Origin: Mesorhizobium sp. L-2-11
Lineage (GTDB): Bacteria > Pseudomonadota > Alphaproteobacteria > Rhizobiales > Rhizobiaceae
Reading direction: 5' to 3'
DNA length: 64,000 bases
NCBI RefSeq assembly: GCF_016756595.1
Contig: NZ_AP023257.1
Span: 3,116,001-3,180,000 of the forward strand
Positions 11,436 through 20,637 of the stretch are shown one piece after another; positions within the stretch are counted from its first letter, which is position 1, and every line of letters begins with the position of its first letter. The position numbers were made by a program, and so were the translations under genes. The notes under the pieces are model-generated. The model was not told where the DNA came from and did not search any database. It saw nothing but the letters and a program-made list of their open reading frames with translations.

Positions 11436-11744
11436 ATGGTCGTCGGCATCGCACATTATCTGACCGTATCGGCGATCCTGTTCACGCTCGGCGTGTTCGG
11501 CATCTTCCTCAACCGCAGGAACATCATCGTCATCCTGATGTCGATCGAGCTGATCCTGCTCGCCGTCAACATCAATTTCGTCGCCTTCTCGGCAGCGCTC
11601 GGCGATCTCGTCGGACAGGTGTTCGCGCTGTTCGTGCTGACGGTCGCAGCGGCTGAAGCGGCGATCGGCCTCGCCATTCTCGTCGTCTTCTTCCGCAACC
11701 GCGGTTCGATCGCGGTCGAAGACGTGAACATGATGAAGGGTTGA
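11436..11744 (+). CDS. nuoK: NADH-quinone oxidoreductase subunit K
   Basis: 102-residue antiporter-like (MrpC-type) membrane subunit with three helices. The intramembrane glutamates of the family are visible in [17 protein letters not shown] and in [13 protein letters not shown]. Its length matches the family exactly. The stop lies 11 bases before the nuoL ATG. Confidence 0.97.
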   Translation: MVVGIAHYLTVSAILFTLGVFGIFLNRRNIIVILMSIELILLAVNINFVAFSAALGDLVGQVFALFVLTVAAAEAAIGLAILVVFFRNRGSIAVEDVNMMKG

Positions 11745-11755
11745 CGGAAACCACC

Positions 11756-13729
11756 ATGTATCAGGCCATCGTCTTCCTTCCTCTGCTCGGCTTCCTGATC
11801 GTCGGCCTGTTCGGCACGTCGCTCGGCGCCAAGGCGTCCGAATACATCACCTCCGGCTTGCTGGTGATATCAGCCGTGCTGTCGTGGGTCGCCTTCTTCG
11901 CCGTCGGCTTCGGCGAGGGCGAGGTGTTCACTGTGCCGGTGCTGCGCTGGATCCAGTCGGGCGGGTTAGAGGCCGCATGGGCGCTGCGCATCGACACGCT
12001 GACGGTGGTGATGCTGGTCGTCGTCAACACGGTGTCGGCGCTGGTCCACATCTACTCGATCGGCTACATGCATCACGACCCGAACCGGCCGCGCTTCTTC
12101 GCCTATCTGTCGCTGTTCACCTTCGCCATGCTGATGCTGGTGACGGCCGACAACCTGGTGCAGATGTTCTTCGGCTGGGAAGGCGTCGGCCTCGCCTCCT
12201 ATTTGCTGATCGGTTTCTGGTACAAGAAACCGTCGGCCAATGCCGCCGCGATCAAGGCCTTCGTCGTCAACCGCGTCGGCGATTTCGGCTTCGCGCTCGG
12301 CATCTTCGGCGTGTTCGTGCTGTTCGGCTCGGTCAACCTCGGCACTATCTTCGCCAATGCGGCGACGTTCATTCCGGCCGAAGGCGCGCCGGAGGGCGCA
12401 GCCGTGCTGACCTTCCTCGGCTATGCGCTCGACAAGCACGCGGCGATGACCGTCGTCTGCCTGCTGCTGTTCATGGGCGCCATGGGCAAGTCTGCCCAGG
12501 TGCCGCTGCACACCTGGCTGCCGGACGCCATGGAAGGCCCGACGCCGGTCTCGGCGCTCATCCATGCCGCCACCATGGTGACCGCCGGCGTGTTCATGCT
12601 GGCGCGGCTGTCGCCGCTGTTCGAACTGTCGCATTCGGCGCTGATCGTGGTCACCTTCATCGGCGCCTTCACCGCCTTCTTCGCGGCGACCGTCGGCCTC
12701 GTCCAGAACGACATCAAGCGCGTCATCGCCTATTCGACCTGCTCGCAGCTCGGCTACATGTTCGTGGCGCTCGGCGTCGGCGCCTACGGCGCGGCGATCT
12801 TCCATCTGTTCACGCACGCCTTCTTCAAGGCGCTGCTGTTCCTCGGCTCCGGCTCGGTGATCCACGCCGTCTCCGACGAGCAGGACATGCGCAGGATGGG
12901 CGGCCTCAGAACGCTCATTCCGAAGACCTACTGGATGATGGTGATCGGCACGCTGGCGCTGACCGGCGTCGGCATTCCGGTAACGGTGATCGGCACCGCC
13001 GGCTTCTTCTCCAAGGACGCGATCATCGAAAGCGCCTTTGCCGCGCACAATCCGGTCGCCGGCCTTGCCTTCGTGCTGCTGGTAGTCGCCGCCTGCTTCA
13101 CCAGCTTCTATTCCTGGCGGCTGATTTTCATGACCTTCCACGGCCAGCCGCGGGCGAGCCACGAGGTCATGCACCACGTCCATGAATCGCCGCCGGTCAT
13201 GCTGGTGCCGCTGTACATCCTGGCGGCAGGCGCGCTGTTCGCCGGCGTGATCTTCCATGGCGCCTTCATCGGCGAGGGCTATGCCGAGTTCTGGAAGGCG
13301 TCGCTGTTCACACTGCCGGAAAACCACATCCTGCACGACATCCACGAAGTGCCGTTTTGGGTGAAGCTGGCGCCGTTCGTCGCCATGCTGATCGGCTTTG
13401 CTATTGCCTGGCAATTCTACATCCGCGCTCCGGAAATGCCGAAGAACCTCGCGGCGCAGCATCGCGGCCTCTACGCCTTCCTGCTCAACAAGTGGTATTT
13501 CGACGAACTCTTCGACTTCCTGTTCGTGCGGCCGGCAAAACGCCTCGGCCACTTCCTGTGGAAGACCGGCGACGGCACCGTCATCGACGGACTTGGTCCG
13601 GACGGGGTGTCGGCGCGCGTCGTCGACGTCACCAACCGGGTCGTCAAGCTGCAGACCGGCTACCTCTATCACTATGCCTTCGCCATGCTGATCGGCGTTG
13701 CCGCATTCGTCACCTGGATGATGCTCTGA
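11756..13729 (+). CDS. nuoL: NADH-quinone oxidoreductase subunit L
   Basis: Distal antiporter-like proton-pumping subunit, 657 residues, with the long lateral helix at the C-terminus. Conserved features include [18 protein letters not shown], the pumping lysine region [20 protein letters not shown] and [23 protein letters not shown] 11756 is preferred to an in-frame TTG at 11741, which would overlap nuoK. The stop shares a base with the nuoM start. Confidence 0.97.
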   Translation: MYQAIVFLPLLGFLIVGLFGTSLGAKASEYITSGLLVISAVLSWVAFFAVGFGEGEVFTVPVLRWIQSGGLEAAWALRIDTLTVVMLVVVNTVSALVHIYSIGYMHHDPNRPRFFAYLSLFTFAMLMLVTADNLVQMFFGWEGVGLASYLLIGFWYKKPSANAAAIKAFVVNRVGDFGFALGIFGVFVLFGSVNLGTIFANAATFIPAEGAPEGAAVLTFLGYALDKHAAMTVVCLLLFMGAMGKSAQVPLHTWLPDAMEGPTPVSALIHAATMVTAGVFMLARLSPLFELSHSALIVVTFIGAFTAFFAATVGLVQNDIKRVIAYSTCSQLGYMFVALGVGAYGAAIFHLFTHAFFKALLFLGSGSVIHAVSDEQDMRRMGGLRTLIPKTYWMMVIGTLALTGVGIPVTVIGTAGFFSKDAIIESAFAAHNPVAGLAFVLLVVAACFTSFYSWRLIFMTFHGQPRASHEVMHHVHESPPVMLVPLYILAAGALFAGVIFHGAFIGEGYAEFWKASLFTLPENHILHDIHEVPFWVKLAPFVAMLIGFAIAWQFYIRAPEMPKNLAAQHRGLYAFLLNKWYFDELFDFLFVRPAKRLGHFLWKTGDGTVIDGLGPDGVSARVVDVTNRVVKLQTGYLYHYAFAMLIGVAAFVTWMML

Positions 13730-15234
13730 TGACCGCCTGGCCGATCCTCTCGCTGGTCACCTTCCTGCCGCTGGTAGGTGTGCTGTTCATTCTGCTGATC
13801 AATGACGACAGCGAGAATGCCCGCCGCAACATCCGCGCCATTGCGTTGTGGACGACTGGTATCACCTTCATCATCTCGCTGTTCATCTGGACCGGCTTCG
13901 ACAATGCGGAGCCCGGTTTCCAGTTCGTCGAGAAGTTTGCCTGGCTGGATTCCGGCATCTCCTACCATATGGGCGTCGACGGCATCTCGATGCTGTTCGT
14001 CATCCTGACCACCTTCCTGATGCCGCTCTGCATCCTGGCTTCGTGGGAATCGATCGAGACGCGCGTCAAGGCCTACATGATCGCCTTCCTGCTGCTGGAG
14101 ACGCTGATGATCGGCGTGTTCTGCGCGCTCGACATCGTCCTGTTCTACGTCTTCTTCGAAGCCGGCCTGATCCCGATGTTCATCATCATCGGCGTGTGGG
14201 GCGGCAAGCGGCGCGTCTACGCATCGTTCAAGTTCTTCCTCTATACGCTGGCCGGCTCGGTGCTGATGCTGCTCGCCATCATGGCGATGTTCTTCCAGTC
14301 CGGCACCACCGACATCCCGACGCTCCTGACGCACAACTTCCCGGCCTCGATGCAGACCTGGCTATGGCTCGCCTTCTTCGCCTCCTTCGCCGTGAAGATG
14401 CCGATGTGGCCGGTGCACACCTGGCTGCCGGACGCGCATGTCGAAGCGCCGACGGCCGGTTCGGTGATCCTGGCCGCAATCCTGCTGAAGATGGGCGGAT
14501 ATGGTTTCCTGCGCTTCTCCCTGCCGATGTTTCCGATCGCCTCGGAGATGTTTGCGCCGCTGGTCTTCGCGCTGTCCGTCGTCGCCATCATCTACACCTC
14601 GCTGGTGGCGTTGATGCAGGAGGACATGAAGAAGCTGATCGCCTATTCGTCGGTAGCCCATATGGGCTTCGTCACCATGGGCATCTTCGCGATGAACCAG
14701 GAAGGCGTCCAGGGGGCGATCTTCCAGATGCTGTCGCACGGCCTTGTCTCCGGCGCGCTGTTCCTGTGCGTCGGCGTCATCTACGACCGCATGCACACGC
14801 GCGACATCGACGCCTATGGCGGGCTGGTCAACAACATGCCGAAATACGCCACCGTGTTCATGATCTTCACCATGGCCAATGTCGGCCTGCCCGGCACCAG
14901 CGGCTTCGTCGGCGAATTTCTGACCATGCTCGGCGTGTTCCGGGTCAACACCTGGGTGGCGTTCTTCGCCGCCACCGGCGTCATTCTGTCGGCGGCCTAT
15001 GCGCTCTGGCTGTATCGCCGGGTGATCTTCGGCGCGCTGACCAAGGACAGCCTGAAAGGCCTGCTCGACCTGTCGACACGCGAGAAGGTGATCATCTACC
15101 CGCTGGCCGTGCTGGTCATCTTCTTCGGCGTCTACCCGGCGCCGGTCTTCGACGCGACCGCCGCATCGGTCAAGGCGCTCGTCACCAATGTGACCGCATC
15201 CATCGACACCGCGCAGACCGCGGCGGCGAACTGA
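13729..15234 (+). CDS. nuoM: NADH-quinone oxidoreductase subunit M
   Basis: Second antiporter-like pump subunit of complex I, 501 residues and about fourteen helices. Conserved motifs visible are [40 protein letters not shown] and [14 protein letters not shown]. The ATG overlaps the nuoL stop by one base, indicating translational coupling. It is 19 bases from nuoN. Confidence 0.97.
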   Translation: MTAWPILSLVTFLPLVGVLFILLINDDSENARRNIRAIALWTTGITFIISLFIWTGFDNAEPGFQFVEKFAWLDSGISYHMGVDGISMLFVILTTFLMPLCILASWESIETRVKAYMIAFLLLETLMIGVFCALDIVLFYVFFEAGLIPMFIIIGVWGGKRRVYASFKFFLYTLAGSVLMLLAIMAMFFQSGTTDIPTLLTHNFPASMQTWLWLAFFASFAVKMPMWPVHTWLPDAHVEAPTAGSVILAAILLKMGGYGFLRFSLPMFPIASEMFAPLVFALSVVAIIYTSLVALMQEDMKKLIAYSSVAHMGFVTMGIFAMNQEGVQGAIFQMLSHGLVSGALFLCVGVIYDRMHTRDIDAYGGLVNNMPKYATVFMIFTMANVGLPGTSGFVGEFLTMLGVFRVNTWVAFFAATGVILSAAYALWLYRRVIFGALTKDSLKGLLDLSTREKVIIYPLAVLVIFFGVYPAPVFDATAASVKALVTNVTASIDTAQTAAAN

Positions 15235-15253
15235 CCCGAGAGGTTTGCGAACC

Positions 15254-16690
15254 ATGACGCCGGACCTTCTCTCCAGCCTGTCGCTGTCGACACCAGAGCT
15301 GATCCTCGCCGTCGGCGCCCTGGCGCTGCTGATGCTCGGCGCCTATTCGCGCGCCAACACCACCACCACGGTGAGCGGCCTTGCCGTCGCCGTGCTGGTG
15401 GTTGCCGGCCTCTGGACGATCCTTTCCACCGGGCAGGGCAACGCTTACGGCGAAGCCTTCGTCCAGGATCCCTTCGCCCGCTTCATGAAGGTGCTGGCGC
15501 TGATCGGTTCGGCGGTGACGCTGGTCATGTCGATGCGCTTCGCCAAGGCGGAGCATTTCGACAAGTTCGAATATCCGGTGCTGATCCTGCTGTGCACGCT
15601 CGGCATGATGCTGATGATCTCGGCCAACGGCATGATCGGGCTTTATCTGGGCCTCGAACTGCAGTCGCTGGCAATCTACGTGCTGGCGGCGATCAACCGG
15701 GACAATCTGCGCTCGACCGAGGCGGGGTTGAAATATTTCGTCCTCGGCGCGCTGTCGTCGGGCATGCTGCTTTACGGCATCAGCCTGGTCTACGGCTACA
15801 CCGGCAACACCGGCTTCCAGGAGATCGCCGCAGCACTTGGCGGCGGCGAGCGGCAGCTTGGCCTGGTCTTTGGCCTGGTCTTCGTGCTGGCCGGCCTCGC
15901 CTTCAAGATATCGGCGGTGCCGTTCCACATGTGGACGCCCGACGTCTATGAAGGCGCGCCGACGCCGGTGACGGCCTTCCTCGCTGCGGCGCCGAAGATG
16001 GCGGCGATGGCGCTGATCGTGCGCGTCACTATGGACGCCTTCCAGCCGATCGCCGCCGACTGGCAGCAGATCATCGTCTTCATCTCGATCGCCTCGATGC
16101 TGCTCGGCGCCTTTGCGGCTATCGGCCAGACCAACATCAAGCGGCTGATGGCCTATTCCTCGATCGGCCATATGGGCTACGCCCTGGTAGGCCTCGCCGC
16201 CAACAGCCAGGCCGGCGTGCGCGGCGTCGCCATCTACATGCTGATCTATCTGGTGATGACGCTCGGCACCTTCGCCTTCATCCTCGCCATGCGGCGCAAG
16301 GAAGGCAATGTCGAACAGATCAGCGATCTCGCCGGCCTGTCGTCGACCAATCCGATCATGGCGACGATCCTGACCATCCTGATGTTCTCGCTGGCCGGCA
16401 TTCCGCCGCTCGCCGGCTTCTGGGGGAAGTGGTACGTGTTCCTTGCCGCCATCAACGCCAACCTCTACGCGCTGGCTATCATCGGCGTGCTGGCCTCGGT
16501 GGTGGGCGCTTATTATTATCTGCGCATCATCAAGATCATGTGGTTCGACGAACCGGTCGGCGGCTTCGTGCCGATGGCGACCGAGCTTCGCGTCGTGCTT
16601 GGCGTCTGCGGCGCCTTCGTGCTGTTCTACGTGCTGATCGGCGGGCCGATCGGCACCTATGCCGAAGCCGCCGCCAAGACATTCTTCTGA
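15254..16690 (+). CDS. nuoN: NADH-quinone oxidoreductase subunit N
   Basis: Third antiporter-like pump subunit, 478 residues. Conserved motifs include [38 protein letters not shown] and [20 protein letters not shown] 15254 begins [19 protein letters not shown]; an in-frame TTG at 15245 is the only upstream alternative. It closes the canonical nuo set, with birA only four bases downstream. Confidence 0.97.
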   Translation: MTPDLLSSLSLSTPELILAVGALALLMLGAYSRANTTTTVSGLAVAVLVVAGLWTILSTGQGNAYGEAFVQDPFARFMKVLALIGSAVTLVMSMRFAKAEHFDKFEYPVLILLCTLGMMLMISANGMIGLYLGLELQSLAIYVLAAINRDNLRSTEAGLKYFVLGALSSGMLLYGISLVYGYTGNTGFQEIAAALGGGERQLGLVFGLVFVLAGLAFKISAVPFHMWTPDVYEGAPTPVTAFLAAAPKMAAMALIVRVTMDAFQPIAADWQQIIVFISIASMLLGAFAAIGQTNIKRLMAYSSIGHMGYALVGLAANSQAGVRGVAIYMLIYLVMTLGTFAFILAMRRKEGNVEQISDLAGLSSTNPIMATILTILMFSLAGIPPLAGFWGKWYVFLAAINANLYALAIIGVLASVVGAYYYLRIIKIMWFDEPVGGFVPMATELRVVLGVCGAFVLFYVLIGGPIGTYAEAAAKTFF

Positions 16691-16694
16691 CGGG

Positions 16695-17516
16695 ATGGCA
16701 TTTCGGCTGGCTCCAACAGCGGCCTCGGAAGGGTTCCGGCTCGAGGCACATGACACCGTCGGTTCCACCAATGCGCTGGCGCTCGACCGTGCGCGGGCGG
16801 GAGATCGGGGCAAGCTCTGGGTCGTTTCGAAAAAACAGGAAAGCGGGCGTGGCCGGCGCGGCCGGGCCTGGGCGACGCCCGAGGGCAATCTGGCGGCGAC
16901 GCTGCTGGTGGTCACCAATGCCGAGCTTCGCCTGGCCGCGACGCTCGGCTTCGTCGCCGGGCTGGCGCTGGCCGATGCGCTCGACGCCGTCGTGCCAAAG
17001 AGCAGGATCGCGATCGGCCTCGACGGCGGCAACGATGGAAAAAACCGTTTCGAGCTGAAATGGCCGAACGATGTGCTCGCCTCCGGCGCCAAGCTTGCCG
17101 GCATCCTGCTGGAATCGGCGATACTCGAAGGCGATCGCTCTGCGGTGGCGGTGGGCATCGGCGTCAATGTTGTGGCATACCCCAAAGATTTGCCTTATCC
17201 GGCGACATCGCTTGGCGCGCTGGGCGCTGCTTGCGATGCCGAGACATTGTTTCTGGCGCTGTCGGATGCCTGGAGCGAGAATGCGCGGCTGTGGAACGAT
17301 GGGCGCGGGCTGGCCGCAGTCAGGCGACGCTGGCTGGCGCGTGCGGCAGGGCTTGGCGGGCAGGTTGCTGTCAGAATTGACGGTAATGTGGTGCGCGGCA
17401 CGTTCGAGACCATTGACGAGGACTGCCGTTTCGTGATCCGCGACGATGAGGGTTCGGTTCTGACGATCGCCGCCGGCGACGTGCATTTCGGTGCGGTCGC
17501 GTCGGCCCAAGTTTGA
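16695..17516 (+). CDS. birA: Biotin--[acetyl-CoA-carboxylase] ligase
   Basis: Attaches biotin to the carrier domain of biotin-dependent carboxylases through biotinyl-AMP. The 273-residue protein has the catalytic-domain motifs DTVGSTNALA (about 24-33), GRGRRGRAW (biotinyl-AMP loop) and KWPNDVLASGAKLAGILLE, followed by the small C-terminal SH3-like domain. There is no N-terminal helix-turn-helix, so it is the monofunctional type and not a repressor. It is four bases after nuoN, an arrangement usual in Rhizobiales, so it is likely cotranscribed with nuo. Its last codons already belong to the tandem repeat that follows. Confidence 0.95.
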   Translation: MAFRLAPTAASEGFRLEAHDTVGSTNALALDRARAGDRGKLWVVSKKQESGRGRRGRAWATPEGNLAATLLVVTNAELRLAATLGFVAGLALADALDAVVPKSRIAIGLDGGNDGKNRFELKWPNDVLASGAKLAGILLESAILEGDRSAVAVGIGVNVVAYPKDLPYPATSLGALGAACDAETLFLALSDAWSENARLWNDGRGLAAVRRRWLARAAGLGGQVAVRIDGNVVRGTFETIDEDCRFVIRDDEGSVLTIAAGDVHFGAVASAQV

Positions 17517-17634
17517 CAGGCCAAGGTTTTGAGAGGCCAAGGTTTTGACAGGCCAAGGTTTTTGACGGGCTCAGGTTTGACGGGCCCCAGATTTTGACGG
17601 GCCCCAGATTTTGACGGCTTGGGTTGACCGGCCA
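17505..17634 (+). repeat. Tandem 15-17 base repeat, about eight units
   Basis: Units of the form GGCCAAGGTTTTGACA, drifting to GGCCCCAGATTTTGACG, are repeated about eight times from the birA stop to the rnj Shine-Dalgarno. Neighbouring units are more alike than distant ones, as expected from slippage or unequal crossing-over. Each unit contains a TTGAC/TTGAG core resembling a -35 element. No spacer variation of the CRISPR kind is seen. Confidence 0.9.
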
Positions 17635-17648
17635 GGAAAGGAATGATC

Positions 17649-19319
17649 ATGGCGACAGCGGAAAACGCCGAACTCGTCTTCGTGCCGCTTGGCGGCGTCG
17701 GCGAGATCGGCATGAACTTCGCCCTCTATGGTTACGGGCCGGCCAATGCGCGCGAATGGATCGTCATCGATGTCGGCGTGACCTTTCCCGATGCCAGCCT
17801 GCCTGGCGTCGACCTGGTGCTGCCCGACACGCGCTTCATCGAGGAGAACGTCGCCAACCTGCGCGGCATCATCATCACGCACGCGCATGAGGACCATTAC
17901 GGCGCGCTACTCGACACATGGCCGAAGCTCAAGGCGCCGGTCTGGATGACGCCGTTCGGCGCTGGATTGCTGGAAGCCAAGCGGCAGGGCGAGCAGGGCG
18001 CACCAAAAATCCCGGTGACGATCTACCGCGCCGGTGAAAAGTTCAGCGTCGGCCCGTTCGAGATCGAGGCCATCCCGGTTGCGCATTCGATTCCCGAACC
18101 GATGTCGCTGGCGATCACCTCGCCGGCCGGCACCGTCATCCACACCGGCGACTGGAAGATCGATCCGGCGCCGACGATCGGGCCGCTGACCGACGAGGCG
18201 CGCTTCCGCGCCTATGGCGACAAGGGCGTGCTGGCGTTGATCTGCGATTCCACCAATGCGCTGCGGGAAGGTGTGTCGCCGTCGGAAGTCGCGGTTGGCG
18301 AGGGCCTCAAGGGCGTCATCCAGAGCGCCAAGGGCCGCGTCGCGGTCACCACCTTTTCCTCCAATGTCGGACGCATCGTCTCCATTGCCAAGGCGGCACG
18401 CGATGCCGGCCGGCAGTGCCTGGTGCTCGGCCGTTCGCTGAAGCGCGTCATCGATGTTGCCGGCGAGCTCGGCTATATGGATGGGCTGCCCGAATTCATC
18501 GCCGAGGAGGACTTTGGCTTCATCCCGCGCGAAAACCTCGTCATCATCTGCACCGGCAGCCAGGGCGAGCCGCTTGCGGCACTGGCGAAACTGTCGCGCG
18601 AGGAGATGAAATCGGTGTCGCTGACGGCAGGCGACACGGTGGTGTTTTCCTCGCGCACCATTCCCGGCAACGAGAAGGGTATCCTCGAGATCAAGAACCG
18701 TCTGATCGATCTCGGCATCAAGATCATCGAGGACGGTGATGCGCTGGTGCATGTCTCCGGCCATCCGCGCCGCAGCGAGCTGCGCAAGATGTATGAATGG
18801 GTGCGGCCGCAGATCGGCGTTCCCGTGCATGGCGAGGCGGCGCATCTGGTGGCACAGGGATCGCTGATGTCGGTGTCCGGCATCGGCCAGGTGGCGCAGG
18901 TGCGCGACGGCGACATGCTGCGGCTCTATCCCGGTGCGGCGACGATCATCGACCAGGTGCCGTTCGGCCGCATCTACAAGGACGGCAGGCTGATCGGCAC
19001 CGACCAGGCGATGGGCATTCGCGACCGGCGCAAGCTGTCTTTCGCCGGCCATGTCGCGGTCAATGTCGTGCTCGACGACAAATATGAGCTCGCCGGCGAT
19101 CCCGATCTGGTCGCCATCGGTGTCGCCGAGGCCGATGGCCGCGGCGACAGCCTGGAAGACCTGATGATCGATGCGGCAATCGGCGCCGTGGACTCCATCC
19201 CGCGTCAGCGCCGAAGAGATCTCGACCTCGTGCAGGAGGCAGTGCGCCGCGCCGTCCGCGGCGCCGCCAATGAAGCCTGGGGCAAGAAGCCGCTGGTGAC
19301 AGTGTTCGTCACGAGATAA
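17649..19319 (+). CDS. rnj: Ribonuclease J
   Basis: Metallo-beta-lactamase/beta-CASP ribonuclease with 5'-exonuclease and endonuclease activity in rRNA maturation and mRNA turnover. The 556-residue protein carries the zinc motif THAHEDHYGAL, further metal-site histidines in HTGDWKID and the VHVSGHPRRSEL region, and a C-terminal domain. ATG 17649 is preferred over ATG 17643 because AGGAAAGGA at 17634-17642 is spaced correctly only for the former. Upstream lies a tandem repeat array, downstream an inverted short-repeat array. Confidence 0.94.
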   Translation: MATAENAELVFVPLGGVGEIGMNFALYGYGPANAREWIVIDVGVTFPDASLPGVDLVLPDTRFIEENVANLRGIIITHAHEDHYGALLDTWPKLKAPVWMTPFGAGLLEAKRQGEQGAPKIPVTIYRAGEKFSVGPFEIEAIPVAHSIPEPMSLAITSPAGTVIHTGDWKIDPAPTIGPLTDEARFRAYGDKGVLALICDSTNALREGVSPSEVAVGEGLKGVIQSAKGRVAVTTFSSNVGRIVSIAKAARDAGRQCLVLGRSLKRVIDVAGELGYMDGLPEFIAEEDFGFIPRENLVIICTGSQGEPLAALAKLSREEMKSVSLTAGDTVVFSSRTIPGNEKGILEIKNRLIDLGIKIIEDGDALVHVSGHPRRSELRKMYEWVRPQIGVPVHGEAAHLVAQGSLMSVSGIGQVAQVRDGDMLRLYPGAATIIDQVPFGRIYKDGRLIGTDQAMGIRDRRKLSFAGHVAVNVVLDDKYELAGDPDLVAIGVAEADGRGDSLEDLMIDAAIGAVDSIPRQRRRDLDLVQEAVRRAVRGAANEAWGKKPLVTVFVTR

Positions 19320-19404
19320 GGGAATAGGGGAGTAGGGCAGTACGGCAGTAGGGGGAGAAAGTAGTTTTCCCTACTCCCATACTGCCGTATTGCCCTACTG
19401 CCCT
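19320..19404. repeat. Inverted array of 8-base repeats with no gene inside
   Basis: The left half carries about four units of the GGNAGTAG/C type (GGGGAGTAGGGCAGTACGGC), and the right half carries the complementary CCCTACTG type, separated by about 13 bases. The architecture, short direct units in opposite orientation, is that of the arrays around the four-helix bundle gene, but with another unit and no coding content. It could fold into one long imperfect hairpin and end or stabilise the rnj message. Confidence 0.85.
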
Positions 19405-19415
19405 GAGGAAAACCT

Positions 19416-19820
19416 ATGCTTGAACGCCTCAACCATGTCGCGCTTGCCGTGCCGGATCTGGCTGCGGCGACCGCGGCTTATCGCGACACTCTCGGCGCTC
19501 GGGTGACCGCGCCGCAGGCGCTGCCGGAGCATGGCGTCACGGTGGTGTTCGTCGATGTCGGCAATACCAGGATCGAATTGCTGGAGCCGCTTGGCGAGGG
19601 TTCGCCGATCGCGGCATTCCTCGAGAAGAACCCCTCGGGCGGCATGCATCATCTGTGCTATGAGGTCGATGACATTCTTGCCGCGCGTGATCACCTCATC
19701 GCCAGCGGCGCCCGCGTCCTCGGCGACGGCAACCCGAAGACCGGCGCACACGGCAAGCCGGTGCTGTTCCTGCATCCCAAGGATTTCTTCGGCACGCTGG
19801 TTGAACTGGAGCAAGCATGA
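19416..19820 (+). CDS. mce: Methylmalonyl-CoA epimerase
   Basis: Interconverts (S)- and (R)-methylmalonyl-CoA in propionate and branched amino acid breakdown, a step before the B12-dependent mutase. The 134-residue vicinal-oxygen-chelate protein has the metal ligands His7 (LNHVALAV), the His pair in GGMHHLCYEV and the C-terminal Glu in FGTLVELE. It overlaps the next gene by four bases. Confidence 0.93.
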   Translation: MLERLNHVALAVPDLAAATAAYRDTLGARVTAPQALPEHGVTVVFVDVGNTRIELLEPLGEGSPIAAFLEKNPSGGMHHLCYEVDDILAARDHLIASGARVLGDGNPKTGAHGKPVLFLHPKDFFGTLVELEQA

Positions 19821-20101
19821 GCTGGGTTTCATTTCTCGCCCTGTTCTTCATCACATGGTGGGTGGTGCTGTTCGCCATCCTGCCATTCAGCCTGAGGACG
19901 CAGGACGAGGATGAGGACGTGACGCTGGGCACGGTATCCAGCGCGCCGCGCGGACCGCATATGCTGCGCGCGGTGCTGCGGACGACGATCGTCACGCTGG
20001 TTCTGCTTGGCATCTTTTATGGCATTACGCGGGGGCTCGGCCTCGGCATCGACGACATCCCGCACATCGTGCCGGATTTCAGCCAGAGCCCCGGAAACTA
20101 G
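19817..20101 (+). CDS. DUF1467 family membrane protein
   Basis: 94-residue protein of the DUF1467 family, typical of alphaproteobacteria and usually found between mce and proS. It has a first transmembrane segment (about 4-24, ALFFITWWVVLFAILPFSLR), a short acidic cytoplasmic or periplasmic stretch DEDEDVTLG, and a second segment (about 56-72). The ATGA overlap with mce implies coupled translation. Function is unknown. Confidence 0.9.
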   Translation: MSWVSFLALFFITWWVVLFAILPFSLRTQDEDEDVTLGTVSSAPRGPHMLRAVLRTTIVTLVLLGIFYGITRGLGLGIDDIPHIVPDFSQSPGN

Positions 20102-20206
20102 AGCAAATTCCAGGCCGGAAGAACCAATGCCGGTTGTTTTCGAACCCGCTGTGCTGAAGTTGCGCAAGTGATTTGGCAATTTGTCGTGCTAACCAAATGA
20201 TTGCAC

Positions 20207-20235
20207 AAAAAAAATGCAAGGCACGAGGCCTTGCA
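20207..20235 (-). terminator. Rho-independent terminator on the minus strand
   Basis: A perfect 8-base-pair stem TGCAAGGC / GCCTTGCA (20215-20222 and 20228-20235) with a five-base loop is followed, reading the minus strand, by eight T (20207-20214). No plus-strand T-run exists. No minus-strand protein gene precedes it, which points to a non-coding RNA. Confidence 0.8.
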
Positions 20236-20355
20236 ATTTAAACGCGTCCGATCTGTTTCCGGTGTCCGGCGGCAGCGAGTAACCGCGCCTAGATCGCATC
20301 CTCCCAAGACTTTGACCGCGTAGGAGAGCAGATTTCTTTCCGCCCTCTCGTTTAT
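20207..20355 (-). ncRNA. Candidate small RNA, about 150 nt, minus strand upstream of proS
   Basis: Inferred from a promoter and terminator facing each other in the 536-base gap between the DUF1467 gene and proS. Transcription would start near 20355 and end in the T-run at 20207. Inside there is a segment able to pair around CTCTCCTACGCGGTC / CTTGGGAGGATG and no convincing coding frame. Rhizobia have several families of trans-acting RNAs of this size, but I cannot assign this one. The remainder of the gap (about 20400-20637) shows nothing I can name. Confidence 0.5.
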
Positions 20356-20362
20356 CGGCGCA

Positions 20363-20391
20363 CATTAGACCAAGCCGGGTGAAAATGTCAC
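20363..20391 (-). promoter_or_regulatory. Promoter of the candidate small RNA
   Basis: On the minus strand GTGACA (20386-20391) and CTAATG (20363-20368) stand exactly 17 bases apart, close to the vegetative consensus. Confidence 0.5.
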
Positions 20392-20637
20392 GCAGAATTT
20401 TGCCCGGAAATAAGCATTCTCGTGCTGCACTGCACAATAGTATGGCAGGCGTTGCTTGCGAAACGACCAGCAAGGCGAACGCGGCACTGCGGCGCCTTTG
20501 CGACGCCCTGCGATGCCCGGTTGGCGCCCGCGGGGGGCGGGTTTCCATTCCGTCATGAAATGGCTATGAAGCCGGGGCAAGCAAGCCTGCGCTGCGCCGA
20601 TTCCGGTGCGGCAATCCTCTCTCTCACGGACCAGTCC

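Noticed and set aside
11966..13672. 568-codon open frame on the minus strand
   Set aside because: Antisense to nuoL, whose motifs are complete; composition is that of a GC-rich shadow.
15182..17185. 667-codon open frame on the minus strand
   Set aside because: Antisense to nuoN and birA, with low-complexity His/Arg/Gln content typical of shadow frames.
17505..17634. Possible CRISPR array
   Set aside because: Units are 15-17 bases and contiguous, with no unique spacers and no cas genes nearby.
20422..20637. 72-codon N-terminal extension of proS
   Set aside because: The family starts at MRLSRYFLP, and the extra part has no similarity and no Shine-Dalgarno.
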